Position numbers and translations under genes: made by a program
Part shown: positions 1 to 6,020 of the stretch, one piece after another
Position numbering within the stretch: position 1 is the stretch's first letter
How the letters are laid out: each line of letters starts with the position of its first letter
Notes under the pieces: model-generated
What the model was told of the DNA's origin: nothing
Database searches by the model: none
What the model saw: the letters and a program-made list of their open reading frames with translations, nothing else
DNA from: Rubrivivax sp.
GTDB taxonomy: Bacteria; Pseudomonadota; Gammaproteobacteria; Burkholderiales; Burkholderiaceae_C
Assembly (NCBI GenBank): GCA_020851615.1
Contig: JADZCL010000421.1
Location: forward strand, 1-6,340
Direction of reading: 5' to 3'
DNA length: 6,340 bases

Positions 1-59
1 CAGGTCTGGCTGCCGCTGGCCTTGAACTTCGAGAGATCGAGCGTGCTCACCTTCGTCAC
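1..59 (-). CDS. nuoF: NADH-quinone oxidoreductase subunit F, N-terminal end only (partial)
   Basis: Only the first 19 codons are in the window; the gene runs off the left edge. The peptide reads [19 protein letters not shown], which resembles the short leader of betaproteobacterial NuoF before its FMN/NADH-binding domain. NuoF carries FMN and cluster N3 and oxidises NADH at the tip of complex I. I chose the GTG at 59-57 because it overlaps the nuoE stop as GTGA and has AGAAGG about 7 nt upstream. A second in-frame GTG at 50-48 is the alternative and would drop three residues. The identity rests mostly on position directly after nuoE, since no NuoF motif is inside the window. Confidence 0.8.
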   Translation of the reverse strand, partial: MTKVSTLDLSKFKASGSQT

Positions 60-544
60 CCTTGCGCCTTCTTCAGTGTCTGCAGCAGCTCGTCCATCCG
101 CTCGGGGCCCATGAAGCTGAGCATTTCCCGGTCGTTGACCAGCATGACTGGCGCATCGGCGCAGGCGCCCAGGCATTCGCACGGCTGGACCGTGAACAGG
201 CCGTCGCTGGTGGTGCCGTAGGGCTCGACGCCCAGTTGCTGGCAGACCTGCTCGAGCGCGCGCTGCCCGTTGCGCAACTGGCACGGCAGGTTGGTGCAGA
301 CGCTGAGCTTGTAGCGACCCACCGGCTTCTGGTTGTACATGTTGTAGAAGCTGGTCACCTCGTGCACCGCGATCGGGGGCATGCCCAGGTAGGCCGCGAC
401 GGCCTCCTCGGCGTCGGGTGAGATGTGGCCCTGCTCGTGCTGCACGATGGCCAGGCAGGCCATCACGGCCGACTGCTTCTGGTCGGCGGGGTACTTTGCG
501 ACTTCCTGGGCAAAGCGCTGCAGGGTGGCGTCGGAGAAGTTCAT
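56..544 (-). CDS. nuoE: NADH-quinone oxidoreductase subunit E (24 kDa, [2Fe-2S] N1a)
   Basis: This is a 162-residue thioredoxin-like [2Fe-2S] subunit of the NADH-oxidising module of complex I, peripheral on the cytoplasmic side and paired with NuoF. The N-terminal helical part (about 1-65) contains the family stretch around [20 protein letters not shown]. The ferredoxin-like part follows from about 75. The four cluster N1a ligands are C83 and C88 (C-x4-C in [10 protein letters not shown]) and C124 and C128 (C-x3-C in ECLGAC); a further Cys at 122 is not one of the expected ligands. The length is usual for bacterial NuoE. The ATG at 544 overlaps the nuoD stop as ATGA, which suggests translational coupling, and GGCGAG lies about 8 nt upstream inside nuoD. 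The stop overlaps the nuoF start in the same way. Nothing is broken or missing. Confidence 0.97.
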   Translation of the reverse strand: MNFSDATLQRFAQEVAKYPADQKQSAVMACLAIVQHEQGHISPDAEEAVAAYLGMPPIAVHEVTSFYNMYNQKPVGRYKLSVCTNLPCQLRNGQRALEQVCQQLGVEPYGTTSDGLFTVQPCECLGACADAPVMLVNDREMLSFMGPERMDELLQTLKKAQG

Positions 545-1794
545 CGATCAATCTCGCCGAAGACGATGTCCATGGTGCCGATGATCGCCACCGCGTCCGA
601 GATCATGTGCCCGCGCGTCATTTCGTCGAACGCGGCCAGGTGCGCGAAGCCGGGCGCGCGGATCTTGAGTCGGTAGGGCTTGTTGGCGCCGTCGCTCACG
701 AGATAGATGCCGAACTCGCCCTTGGGGTGCTCGACCGCCGCGTAGGCCTCGCCCTCGGGCACATGGAAGCCCTCGGAGAAGAGCTTGAAGTGGTGGATCA
801 ACTCCTCCATCCCGGTCTTCATGTCCACGCGCGAAGGCGGGGCCACCTTGTGGTTGTCGGTGATCACCGGCCCGGGGTTCTTGCGCAGCCAGTCCACGCA
901 TTGCTGGACGATGCGGTTGGCCTGGCGCATTTCTTGAATGCGCACCAGGTAGCGGTCGTAGGAGTCGCCGTTGACGCCCACCGGGACGTCGAAATCCATC
1001 TGGGCGTAGGCATCGTAGGGCTGGTGCTTGCGCAGGTCCCAGGCCACACCGCTGCCGCGCAGCATCGGCCCGGTGAGGCCGAGGTTGAGCGCCCGCTCGG
1101 GGCTCACGACCCCGATACCCACAGTGCGCTGCTTCCAGATGCGGTTGTCGGTCAGCAGCGTCTCGTAGTCGTCGACGTTCTTCGGAAAGCGCTGACAGAA
1201 GTCCTCGATGAAGTCCAGCAGGCTGCCCTGGCGGTTGGCGTTCAGGGCCTTGATCGCCCGCTCGTTGCGGATACGGCTGACCTGGTACTGCGACATCGTG
1301 TCGGGCAGATCACGGTACACCCCGCCAGGCCGGAAATAGGCCGCGTGCATGCGCGCACCCGACACCGCCTCATACATGTCGAAGAGGTCTTCACGCTCGC
1401 GAAAACAGTAGATGAGGATGTTCATCGCGCCGCAGTCCAGCCCGTGCGCGCCCAGCCACAGCAGGTGGTTCAGCAGCCGCGTGATCTCGGCGAACATCAC
1501 CCGGATGACCTGAGCGCGCAGCGGCACGTCGATGCCCAGCAGCCGCTCGATGGCCAGGCAGTAGGCCTGCTCGTTGGACATCATGGACACGTAGTCCAGC
1601 CGGTCCATGTACGGCAGGCTCTGGATGAAGGTCTTGGTCTCGGCCAGCTTCTCGGTGGCGCGATGCAGCAGCCCGATGTGCGGGTCGGCGCGCTGGATGA
1701 CTTCGCCGTCCAGTTCGAGCACCAGGCGCAGCACGCCGTGCGCAGCCGGGTGCTGCGGTCCGAAGTTGAGCGTGTAGTTCTTGATTTCAGCCAT
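541..1794 (-). CDS. nuoD: NADH-quinone oxidoreductase subunit D (49 kDa, quinone site)
   Basis: This 417-residue subunit is related to [NiFe]-hydrogenase large subunits and forms the quinone-reducing site of complex I together with NuoB. The N-terminus carries the family block [16 protein letters not shown] (9-24), and [15 protein letters not shown] (42-56) matches the 49-kDa signature. H19 and Y68 (in RLDYVSM) have the same 49-residue spacing as the quinone-binding His38/Tyr87 known in Thermus Nqo4, so the quinone pocket looks intact. The C-terminus has the usual [12 protein letters not shown] block and ends in [10 protein letters not shown]. It is a stand-alone gene, not the nuoCD fusion of enterobacteria. 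The ATG at 1794 lies 14 bp after the nuoC stop; GAGGTG overlapping that stop probably serves as the ribosome binding site. The full length and sequence are typical of betaproteobacteria. Confidence 0.98.
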   Translation of the reverse strand: MAEIKNYTLNFGPQHPAAHGVLRLVLELDGEVIQRADPHIGLLHRATEKLAETKTFIQSLPYMDRLDYVSMMSNEQAYCLAIERLLGIDVPLRAQVIRVMFAEITRLLNHLLWLGAHGLDCGAMNILIYCFREREDLFDMYEAVSGARMHAAYFRPGGVYRDLPDTMSQYQVSRIRNERAIKALNANRQGSLLDFIEDFCQRFPKNVDDYETLLTDNRIWKQRTVGIGVVSPERALNLGLTGPMLRGSGVAWDLRKHQPYDAYAQMDFDVPVGVNGDSYDRYLVRIQEMRQANRIVQQCVDWLRKNPGPVITDNHKVAPPSRVDMKTGMEELIHHFKLFSEGFHVPEGEAYAAVEHPKGEFGIYLVSDGANKPYRLKIRAPGFAHLAAFDEMTRGHMISDAVAIIGTMDIVFGEIDR

Positions 1795-1808
1795 GGTCGC
1801 TTTGCACC

Positions 1809-2408
1809 TCAGTGCAGGCCGCCGTAGTTGTCCTCGCGCACGACGCGGGGCGTGTTCTCACGCGGCTCGATCGTCACGGGCTGGTAGACCACGCGCATCT
1901 GCTCCGCGTCGTAGCGCATCTCGACGTGTCCGCTGACGGGGAAGTCCTTGCGCATCGGATGCCCGATGAAACCGTAGTCGGTGAGGATGCGGCGCAGGTC
2001 CAGGTGCCCCTCGAAGACGATGCCGTAGAGGTCGAAGGCCTCGCGCTCGAACCAGTTGGCGCCGCTCCAGATCTCGGTCACGGAGGCCACGGCAGGCAGG
2101 TCGTCGTTCGCAGCAAAGACCTTCAGGCGCAGACGCCAGTTGTGCGTGACCGACAGCAGATGCAGCACGACGCAGAAGCGCGGCCCGTCCCACACCTCGT
2201 TGCGATAGTCCGAATAGTCGACACCGCAGAGGTCGATGAGCTGCTCGAAGCGCAGCTGGGCATCGTCCCGCAGCGTCCGCGCCAGCCGCAGGTAGTCCTC
2301 GACACCGACCGTGATCGTGATCTCACCGCGGGCGCGCACGAGGCTGCGCACGGCGTCGCCGAGGACGGACGCGAGCGCCGCCTGCAGGGTGTCGAGTCGT
2401 TGGCTCAT
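1809..2408 (-). CDS. nuoC: NADH-quinone oxidoreductase subunit C (30 kDa)
   Basis: This 199-residue subunit has no cofactor and helps join the peripheral arm of complex I to the quinone module. Residues about 1-110 form the alpha/beta domain with the LCGVDYSDY block (60-68). The 30-kDa signature spans about 121-156: [10 protein letters not shown], then [15 protein letters not shown] and RKDFP. The C-terminal tail ends in REDNYGGLH, a common betaproteobacterial ending. In the signature, GHLDLRR has Leu where I recall Asn or Pro in relatives, and GHPMRKD has Met where Phe is usual; these look like neutral variants. The ATG at 2408 lies 36 bp after nuoB and has no clear Shine-Dalgarno, only a weak GCGAG about 10 nt upstream. 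No better start is visible, and the N-terminal MSQRLDTL fits the family. Confidence 0.97.
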   Translation of the reverse strand: MSQRLDTLQAALASVLGDAVRSLVRARGEITITVGVEDYLRLARTLRDDAQLRFEQLIDLCGVDYSDYRNEVWDGPRFCVVLHLLSVTHNWRLRLKVFAANDDLPAVASVTEIWSGANWFEREAFDLYGIVFEGHLDLRRILTDYGFIGHPMRKDFPVSGHVEMRYDAEQMRVVYQPVTIEPRENTPRVVREDNYGGLH

Positions 2409-2444
2409 GGGGTGAGTGCTCGCAGGGCTTTCAGGGACTCGCGC

Positions 2445-2924
2445 TCAGGCGCGTGCGATGGTGTTCTCGCGCCGGATCTTGGCCTGCAGTTGCAGGATGC
2501 CGTAGAGCAGCGCCTCGGCGGTGGGCGGGCAGCCGGGCACGTAGACATCCACCGGCACGACGCGGTCACAGCCGCGCACGACCGAGTAGCTGTAGTGGTA
2601 GTAGCCGCCGCCATTGGCGCACGAGCCCATGCTCAGCACCCAGCGCGGCTCGGCCATCTGGTCGTAGACCTTGCGCAGCGCCGGTGCCATCTTGTTGCAC
2701 AGCGTGCCGGCGACGATCATGAGGTCGCTCTGGCGCGGACTGGGGCGAAACAGCATGCCGAAGCGGTCGATGTCGTAGCGCGCTGCGCCGGCGTGCATCA
2801 TCTCGACGGCACAGCAGGCCAAGCCGAAGGTCATCGGCCACAGCGAACCGGTCTTGGACCAGTTGATGAGCTTGTCGACCGAGGTGGTGACGAAGCCTTC
2901 CTTGAGAACGCCTTCGATGCCCAT
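2445..2924 (-). CDS. nuoB: NADH-quinone oxidoreductase subunit B (PSST, [4Fe-4S] N2)
   Basis: This 159-residue subunit holds cluster N2, the last iron-sulphur centre before quinone in complex I, and sits between NuoD and the membrane arm. The N2 ligands are visible: the tandem C37-C38 in [12 protein letters not shown]102 in [10 protein letters not shown], and C132 in [16 protein letters not shown]. Their spacing agrees with Thermus Nqo6 after allowing one-residue length differences in two loops. [20 protein letters not shown] (54-73) is the conserved core. Two other cysteines, C76 and C119, are not expected ligands. The length and sequence are typical of Burkholderiales. The ATG at 2924 is 56 bp after the nuoA stop and has GGAG about 10 nt upstream. 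The gene is complete and shows no oddities. Confidence 0.98.
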   Translation of the reverse strand: MGIEGVLKEGFVTTSVDKLINWSKTGSLWPMTFGLACCAVEMMHAGAARYDIDRFGMLFRPSPRQSDLMIVAGTLCNKMAPALRKVYDQMAEPRWVLSMGSCANGGGYYHYSYSVVRGCDRVVPVDVYVPGCPPTAEALLYGILQLQAKIRRENTIARA

Positions 2925-2980
2925 GGGGTATCAGCTCCGGATGTCCTGTACGTCGTGCGCACGCCGCGCGGGGACGTTCG

Positions 2981-3340
2981 TCATTCCCAATTCAGCGCCC
3001 CCTTCTTCCATTCGTAGGCGAAGCCCACGACGAGGATGCCCAAGAAGAGCATCATGGCCCAGAAGCCCGTAGGCCCGATGTCGCGCAGCGAGACGGCCCA
3101 GGGGAAGAGGAAGGCGATCTCGAGATCGAAGAGGATGAAGAGGATGGCCACGAGGTAATAGCGCACGTCGAACTTCATCCGCGCATCGTCGAAGGCCTCG
3201 AAGCCACACTCGTAGGGGCTGTTCTTCTGCGCGTCGGGCCGGTTCGGGCCGAAGATGAAGCCGATCACCTGCGGCGCCACGCCGACCGCGATGCCGACCA
3301 GGATGAAGAGGATCACAGGCAGGTACGGTTGCAGATCCAT
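2981..3340 (-). CDS. nuoA: NADH-quinone oxidoreductase subunit A (ND3-like membrane subunit)
   Basis: This 119-residue membrane subunit is the ND3 homologue at the junction of the two arms of complex I. Three hydrophobic helices are seen, at about 6-30, 61-82 and 91-109. The loop between the first two holds the conserved [15 protein letters not shown] (40-54), including C45, the equivalent of the mobile-loop cysteine of ND3. Helix 2 carries the conserved acidic pair D72 and E74 ([11 protein letters not shown]), which family knowledge ties to proton and quinone coupling. It is the first gene of the nuo operon. The ATG at 3340 has only a weak purine stretch (GACGAAG) upstream. A terminator-like hairpin ends 37 bp before the start and no convincing promoter lies between, so how the operon is transcribed is unclear. 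Confidence 0.97.
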   Translation of the reverse strand: MDLQPYLPVILFILVGIAVGVAPQVIGFIFGPNRPDAQKNSPYECGFEAFDDARMKFDVRYYLVAILFILFDLEIAFLFPWAVSLRDIGPTGFWAMMLFLGILVVGFAYEWKKGALNWE

Positions 3341-3377
3341 GGCTTCGTCAGCGCTCAGTCAGGTCAAATCCGGTCGC

Positions 3378-3424
3378 AAAAAAGCGCGCCTTCCACAGTC
3401 ACCGCGTGACCGCACAGGGCGCGC
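3378..3424 (-). terminator. Intrinsic terminator-like hairpin between tRNA-Leu and nuoA
   Basis: Read on the minus strand, GGCGCGC's partner arm GCGCGCC (3424-3418) and GGCGCGC (3390-3384) form a perfect 7-bp GC stem. Inside it is a second 5-bp stem, GTCAC/GTGAC (3410-3406 and 3402-3398), with a 3-nt loop. The outer stem is followed directly by six T residues (3383-3378). This is the textbook shape of a rho-independent terminator for transcription coming from secG and the tRNA. The internal loop of five unpaired bases on each side between the stems makes it less compact than usual. It could also act as an attenuator for nuo, because nuoA begins only 37 bp downstream. Confidence 0.65.
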
Positions 3425-3468
3425 CCGCTTGCCCATTCAAGCCTCTGCGTGCTGCGGCGAGGATCCGT

Positions 3469-3503
3469 GATGCCTTGCGTCCCGGTCCGGGCCGCGAGGC
3501 ATC
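3469..3503. repeat. Strong inverted repeat just downstream of tRNA-Leu
   Basis: GATGCCT (3469-3475) pairs with AGGCATC (3497-3503), and the pairing continues inward through GCG/CGC to CCCG/CGGG closing on a 3-nt loop at 3485-3487. On the minus strand, which carries the tRNA transcript, this gives 14 base pairs with two single mismatches in 35 nt. It starts 10 nt after the encoded CCA. No T run follows on the minus strand, so it is not a classic intrinsic terminator. It may be a 3' trailer structure that guides tRNA processing, a backup terminator, or a small dispersed repeat; the sequence alone does not decide. Confidence 0.6.
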
Positions 3504-3513
3504 TGGCAGTCGA

Positions 3514-3598
3514 TGGTGCCGACGGCGAGACTCGAACTCGCACAGCTTTCGCCACTACCCCCTCAAGATAGCGTGTCTACCAATTTCACCACGTCGGC
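3514..3598 (-). tRNA. tRNA-Leu, anticodon GAG
   Basis: An 85-nt class II tRNA folds completely. The acceptor stem is GCCGACG (3598-3592) with CGTCGGC (3524-3518), discriminator A at 3517 and an encoded CCA at 3516-3514. The D arm is GTG/CAC around AAATTGGTAGA. The anticodon stem CTATC/GGTAG has one T-G wobble and loop TTGAGGG, which places GAG at 3564-3562, so it reads CUC and CUU leucine codons. A long variable arm (GGC/GCT around GAAA) is as expected for leucine. The T arm is GCGAG/CTCGC with loop TTCGAGT. It lies between secG and nuoA on the same strand, an order I recall as conserved in Burkholderiales. I see no attachment site or prophage remnant at its 3' end. Confidence 0.97.
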
Positions 3599-3663
3599 TC
3601 GACGTGAACCTGCTCCGCAACTCGCTCGACTTGCATGAGGATGGGCTCGTCGAACAGCTCAGG

Positions 3664-3692
3664 ATTCTAGCCCGAAAACAAGGGACTTCCCG
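3664..3692 (-). promoter_or_regulatory. Possible sigma-70 promoter for tRNA-Leu (weak)
   Basis: The minus strand has TAGAAT at 3669-3664, five of six matches to the -10 consensus, about 65 nt before the tRNA. It would give a leader of some 55-60 nt. With a 17-nt spacer the -35 position (3692-3687) reads CGGGAA, a poor match, and there is no extended -10 TG. TTGTTT at 3681-3676 is too close to serve as its -35. The tRNA may instead be co-transcribed with secG. Confidence 0.25.
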
Positions 3693-3752
3693 GACTCGAA
3701 GACCTGCTGACATGCGCTGGCGCAAGCCCTGTACGCATGACGCGAACACAGG

Positions 3753-4169
3753 TCACTTCGGGATCGCGCCGCTGGCCGGCGCCGACACTGCGGCGGAGGC
3801 CGGTGCATTGCCGGCAGGTGCTGGCGTGGGGATAGCGGGTGCGGCGGGAATCGCCGGTGCGGCGGCCGCGCTGGCCGCTTCGGCGGGCCGGTCGAGCACG
3901 CTGCCGCCTGCATTGTCGCGGGTGCGATTGCCGGCGTTGGACATCAGCGCCAGAGCCAGCGTGCAGACGAAGAAGATCGTCGCGCAAGCCGCCGTCGAGC
4001 GCGACAGGAAGCTGGCGCTGCCGCTGGCACCGAACAGGCTGCCCGAGGCGCCGCTGCCAAAGGACGCGCCCATGTCGGCACCCTTGCCGTGCTGGATCAG
4101 CACGAGGCCGATCATCACCAGCGCCGACAGCATCTGCAAGGCCAGCACCAAGGTCATCCAGATCTGCAT
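3753..4169 (-). CDS. secG: Preprotein translocase subunit SecG
   Basis: This 138-residue inner-membrane protein is the small accessory subunit of the SecYEG channel, where it helps SecA-driven export. Two hydrophobic helices are seen, at about 4-25 and 59-76. Between them is the SecG hallmark loop: LIQHGKGADMG (24-34), followed by the Gly/Ser-rich ASFGSGASGSLFGASGS (35-51). After helix 2 there is a low-complexity Ala/Pro-rich tail from about 95 to 138, which makes the protein longer than the 110-residue E. coli form; similar tails occur in Burkholderiales. The ATG at 4169 has GGAGAG about 9 nt upstream. The gene lies 67 bp after tpiA, so the two may share a transcript. A weak hairpin at 3728-3752 follows the stop but has no T run. 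Confidence 0.95.
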   Translation of the reverse strand: MQIWMTLVLALQMLSALVMIGLVLIQHGKGADMGASFGSGASGSLFGASGSASFLSRSTAACATIFFVCTLALALMSNAGNRTRDNAGGSVLDRPAEAASAAAAPAIPAAPAIPTPAPAGNAPASAAVSAPASGAIPK

Positions 4170-4189
4170 GTGTGAAAGCTCTCCAGGGA

Positions 4190-4232
4190 TTCGATTGCGA
4201 TTGCGGCATCGGGCCGCTTGGCTTCGATTGCG
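4190..4232. repeat. CGATTGCG repeats flanking a small hairpin, tpiA-secG spacer
   Basis: The 10-mer TTCGATTGCG occurs at 4190-4199 and again at 4223-4232, 33 bp apart. A third core copy, CGATTGCG, overlaps the first at 4198-4205. Between them GCGGC (4203-4207) and GCCGC (4213-4217) form a 5-bp stem with a 5-nt loop. No T run follows on the minus strand, so this is not a clear terminator. It fills most of the 67-bp spacer before the secG ribosome binding site. It could be a protein binding site, an mRNA structure or a chance duplication; no known motif is recognised. Confidence 0.45.
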
Positions 4233-4236
4233 CGGT

Positions 4237-4986
4237 TCAGGTCGCCGCGCGGGCGATGGCGACGAAGTCCGCGGCCTTCAACGAGGCGCCGCCGATGAGG
4301 CCCCCGTCGATGTCGGGCTGCGCGAACAAGGTCGCCGCGTTGTCGGGCTTGACACTGCCGCCATACAGGATGCGCACCTGCGCAGCGGCCGTGCCCATGG
4401 CAGCCTGCAGTTGCGCACGCAACAGCGCATGCACCTCCTGCGCCTGTTGCGGACTGGCGGTGCGGCCGGTCCCGATCGCCCAGACAGGTTCGTAGGCCAG
4501 CACGATGGCGCCGATACGCTCACCGAGCTGCCCGATCACGGCGGCCAGCTGCCGCCCGACCACGGCCCCGGTCTGCCCGTGCTCACGCTGCAGCAGCGTC
4601 TCGCCGACGCAGACGATGGGCGTCAAACCGTGCGCCAGCGCCGCCTGTGCCTTCTGGGCCACCAGACCGTCACTCTCGCCGTGTTGCGCACGCCGCTCGG
4701 AGTGCCCGACGATGACGTAGCGGCAGCCGATCTCGGCAAGCATCGCCGCGGAAACCTCACCGGTGTAGGCTCCCTCGGCGTGCGCCGAACAGTCTTGTGC
4801 ACCCAGGGCCAGCGCACTGCCCGACAAGGCTGCGGCGGCATCGGCCAGGTATGGGAAGGGTGCACACACGGCAAGCTCCGCGGCGCCAGGCGCTGCGGCC
4901 AGGATTGCCGCCAGCAGTTCGGCATTGCGCGCGCGGCTGCCGTGCATCTTCCAGTTGCCCACCACGAGCGTGCGACGCGTCGTCAT
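4237..4986 (-). CDS. tpiA: Triosephosphate isomerase
   Basis: This 249-residue cytoplasmic enzyme interconverts dihydroxyacetone phosphate and glyceraldehyde 3-phosphate in glycolysis, gluconeogenesis and, where present, the Calvin cycle. The whole TIM barrel is present at normal length. Catalytic residues are N11 and K13 in GNWKMHG, H95 in VIVGHSERR, and E166 in [14 protein letters not shown], the family signature with mobile loop 6 (about 167-177). Phosphate-binding YGGSVKP (208-214) and IGGASLK (231-237) close the site. The ATG at 4986 has a strong GGAGGAA about 6 nt upstream. It begins 16 bp after the quinone oxidoreductase gene, so the two are very likely co-transcribed. All key residues are present and I see no alternative function. 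Confidence 0.98.
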   Translation of the reverse strand: MTTRRTLVVGNWKMHGSRARNAELLAAILAAAPGAAELAVCAPFPYLADAAAALSGSALALGAQDCSAHAEGAYTGEVSAAMLAEIGCRYVIVGHSERRAQHGESDGLVAQKAQAALAHGLTPIVCVGETLLQREHGQTGAVVGRQLAAVIGQLGERIGAIVLAYEPVWAIGTGRTASPQQAQEVHALLRAQLQAAMGTAAAQVRILYGGSVKPDNAATLFAQPDIDGGLIGGASLKAADFVAIARAAT

Positions 4987-5002
4987 TGCTTTCCTCCGCC
5001 GG

Positions 5003-5989
5003 TTACCACTGCAAAACGATCTTGCCGACGTGCTCGCCGGACTCCATCAGGGCATGCGCGGCAGCCGCCTCGGCCGCCGGGAAGGTCTGGTGCACGACGG
5101 GCCGGGCCTGCCCCGTTTCGAGCAGCGGCCAGACGCGCTCGCGCAACGCGCGGGCCAGCAGCGCCTTGTAGGCCTGCGTGCGCGGCCGCAGAGTCGACCC
5201 GCTGATCGTCAGCCGCTTGCGCAGCACGAGGCCGCTGTCGATGGTGCTGCGCGTGCCGCCCTGCACCGCGATGATCGCCAGGCGGCCGTCCTCGGCCAGG
5301 CAGCCGATCTCGCGTTCGACATAGCCGCCGGCAACCATGTCGAGCACCACATCGACCCCGCGCCCCTCGGTCAGGCGTGAGACCTCGGCGGCGAAGTCCT
5401 GCGTGCGGTAGTTGATCGCATGGTCGGCACCCAGGGCCAGGCAGGCCGCGCACTTGGCGTCGCTGCCGGCGGTGACGATCACGCGCGCACCCAGTGCCTT
5501 GGACAGCCGGGTGGCCGTGACGCCGATACCGCTGGTACCGCCGTGCACGAGCAGGGTCTCACCTCGCTGCAACCGAGCGATCTCGAACACGTTCTGCCAG
5601 ACGGTGAAGAAGGTCTCGGGGATCGCACCCGCCTCGACCAGCGTGAGGCCTTTGGGCACCGGCAGGCATTGCCCCACCGGTGCCGTGCACAGCTGGGCAT
5701 AGCCACCTCCAGCCACGAGCGCGCAGACCGCATCGCCGATGGCGAGCCCGGCTGCCGCCAGGTCCGCCAGCGCGCCGGCCTTGACGATCCCGGCAACCTC
5801 GAGACCCGGCAGATCGGAGGCGCCCGGCGGCGGCGGATACAGGCCCTTGCGCTGCAGCACATCGGGCCGGTTCACGCCTGCAGCGTGGACCTCGATCAGC
5901 AACTCCCCGGCCTGCGGCAGCGGATCCGGGCGCTGCACCTGTTGCAGTACTTCGGGCCCACCCGGGCGGGCGATCTCGATGGCCAGCAT
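5003..5989 (-). CDS. NAD(P)H quinone oxidoreductase, zinc-free MDR family, PIG3/TP53I3 type
   Basis: This 328-residue soluble enzyme belongs to the medium-chain dehydrogenase/reductase superfamily and probably reduces quinones with NADPH. The N-terminal catalytic domain has the PIG3-type block [20 protein letters not shown] (38-57), followed by [10 protein letters not shown] (60-69). The PIG3-like [12 protein letters not shown] spans 124-135. The Rossmann domain carries HGGTSGIG (149-156) for the dinucleotide and ends in [12 protein letters not shown] see none of the cysteine and histidine clusters of zinc alcohol dehydrogenases. The substrate cannot be read from the sequence. The ATG at 5989 lies 31 bp after pnp and has no clear Shine-Dalgarno; no ATG or GTG lies in the short in-frame stretch upstream, and the N-terminus [15 protein letters not shown] fits the family. 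It sits 16 bp before tpiA, and a direct link to complex I is not implied. Confidence 0.92.
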   Translation of the reverse strand: MLAIEIARPGGPEVLQQVQRPDPLPQAGELLIEVHAAGVNRPDVLQRKGLYPPPPGASDLPGLEVAGIVKAGALADLAAAGLAIGDAVCALVAGGGYAQLCTAPVGQCLPVPKGLTLVEAGAIPETFFTVWQNVFEIARLQRGETLLVHGGTSGIGVTATRLSKALGARVIVTAGSDAKCAACLALGADHAINYRTQDFAAEVSRLTEGRGVDVVLDMVAGGYVEREIGCLAEDGRLAIIAVQGGTRSTIDSGLVLRKRLTISGSTLRPRTQAYKALLARALRERVWPLLETGQARPVVHQTFPAAEAAAAHALMESGEHVGKIVLQW

Positions 5990-6020
5990 GTCGACGCCGT
6001 GCGTGCCCGAGGTCAGCCGC

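Noticed and set aside
418..1827. Long plus-strand open frame of 469 codons opposite nuoD
   Set aside because: It is fully antisense to a certain nuoD and extends into its neighbours. Its product is rich in His, Val, Arg and Asp with no recognisable domain, as expected from the reverse frame of a GC-rich gene.
2954..2963. 10-bp palindrome CGTGCGCACG in the nuoA-nuoB spacer
   Set aside because: A single short palindrome in GC-rich DNA within an operon is plausible by chance and matches no operator I know.
1812..3017. Plus-strand open frame of 401 codons opposite nuoC and nuoB
   Set aside because: It mirrors two conserved genes and shows no family motif or ribosome binding site that would outweigh them.
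3514..3598. tRNA-Leu as an integration site for a mobile element
   Set aside because: Both sides carry core genes, and no integrase, repeated tRNA 3' end or composition change is seen in the window.
3728..3752. Possible secG terminator: CCTGT/ACAGG inverted repeat right after the stop
   Set aside because: The stem is only 5 bp with a 15-nt gap and there is no T run on the minus strand.
3406..5205. Plus-strand open frame of 599 codons
   Set aside because: It runs through the tRNA-Leu and across secG and tpiA in antisense. Being open through an RNA gene and two unrelated genes marks it as a composition artefact.
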